Of a stretch of DNA of 5,427 nt, positions 5,405 through 5,427 are shown piece by piece. Numbering within the stretch: position 1 is the first letter of the stretch; every line of letters begins with the position of its first letter. The stretch is from Planctomycetia bacterium. Lineage in GTDB: Bacteria; Planctomycetota; Phycisphaerae; Phycisphaerales; SM1A02. The stretch is from the NCBI GenBank assembly GCA_005804005.1, contig SYPI01000146.1, positions 1-5,427 of the forward strand. The letters are read 5' to 3'. Below the pieces are notes generated by a model. It made no database searches. It saw only the letters and a program-made list of their open reading frames with translations, and had not been told where the DNA came from. The position numbers and the translations under genes were made by a program.

Positions 5405-5427
5405 CTCTGCGTCCACGGATCGGAACC

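Noticed and set aside
1..5427. Novel defence, mobile or biosynthetic system
   Set aside because: All clear genes are known housekeeping families; no transposase, integrase, CRISPR repeat, toxin-antitoxin pair or long repeat is visible.

Overview
The window (5,427 bases, GC-rich throughout) is a compact stretch of bacterial housekeeping genes: five complete protein genes, the 5' end of a sixth, and one tRNA. I see no mobile element, CRISPR array, phage gene or obvious transferred segment, and nothing that looks like a new defence or biosynthetic system. The interest lies in details: a tRNA inside an operon leader, a one-domain GlmU, a substitution in the PRPP loop of Prs, a divergent Aat active-site region, and some small palindromes and promoter-like motifs.

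Layout. The left part (1-1971) is a minus-strand unit that reads tRNA-Gln(UUG), then a short glmU-type uridylyltransferase, then prs (ribose-phosphate pyrophosphokinase), then the first 21 codons of rplY (ribosomal protein bL25), which runs off the left edge. glmU and prs overlap by ATGA. prs and rplY are 31 bases apart, each with a purine-rich ribosome binding site. Positions 1972-2236 form a divergent intergenic region with no convincing gene. On the plus strand, 2237-4230 holds an NAD(P)-dependent aldehyde dehydrogenase and, 8 bases later, aat (leucyl/phenylalanyl-tRNA-protein transferase), probably as a two-gene operon. ychF, an Obg-family P-loop ATPase, lies on the minus strand at 4251-5339 and converges on aat with only 20 bases between. 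The last 88 bases are the upstream region of ychF, with a hairpin and a promoter-like motif.

The genes do not form one pathway, but most serve core synthesis. GlmU makes UDP-GlcNAc for the cell envelope. Prs makes PRPP for nucleotides, His and Trp. bL25, tRNA-Gln and YchF belong to translation. Aat tags proteins for ClpS/ClpAP degradation by the N-degron rule.

Organism. A high-GC Gram-negative-type bacterium is indicated: an Aat/N-degron enzyme, a CTC/bL25 protein next to prs, and a GlmU that lacks its acetyltransferase half. The glmU-prs-rplY order occurs in several bacterial groups. The stand-alone GlmU domain and the tRNA-Gln in front recall Planctomycetota, but this is from memory of gene order and is a low-to-moderate confidence inference.
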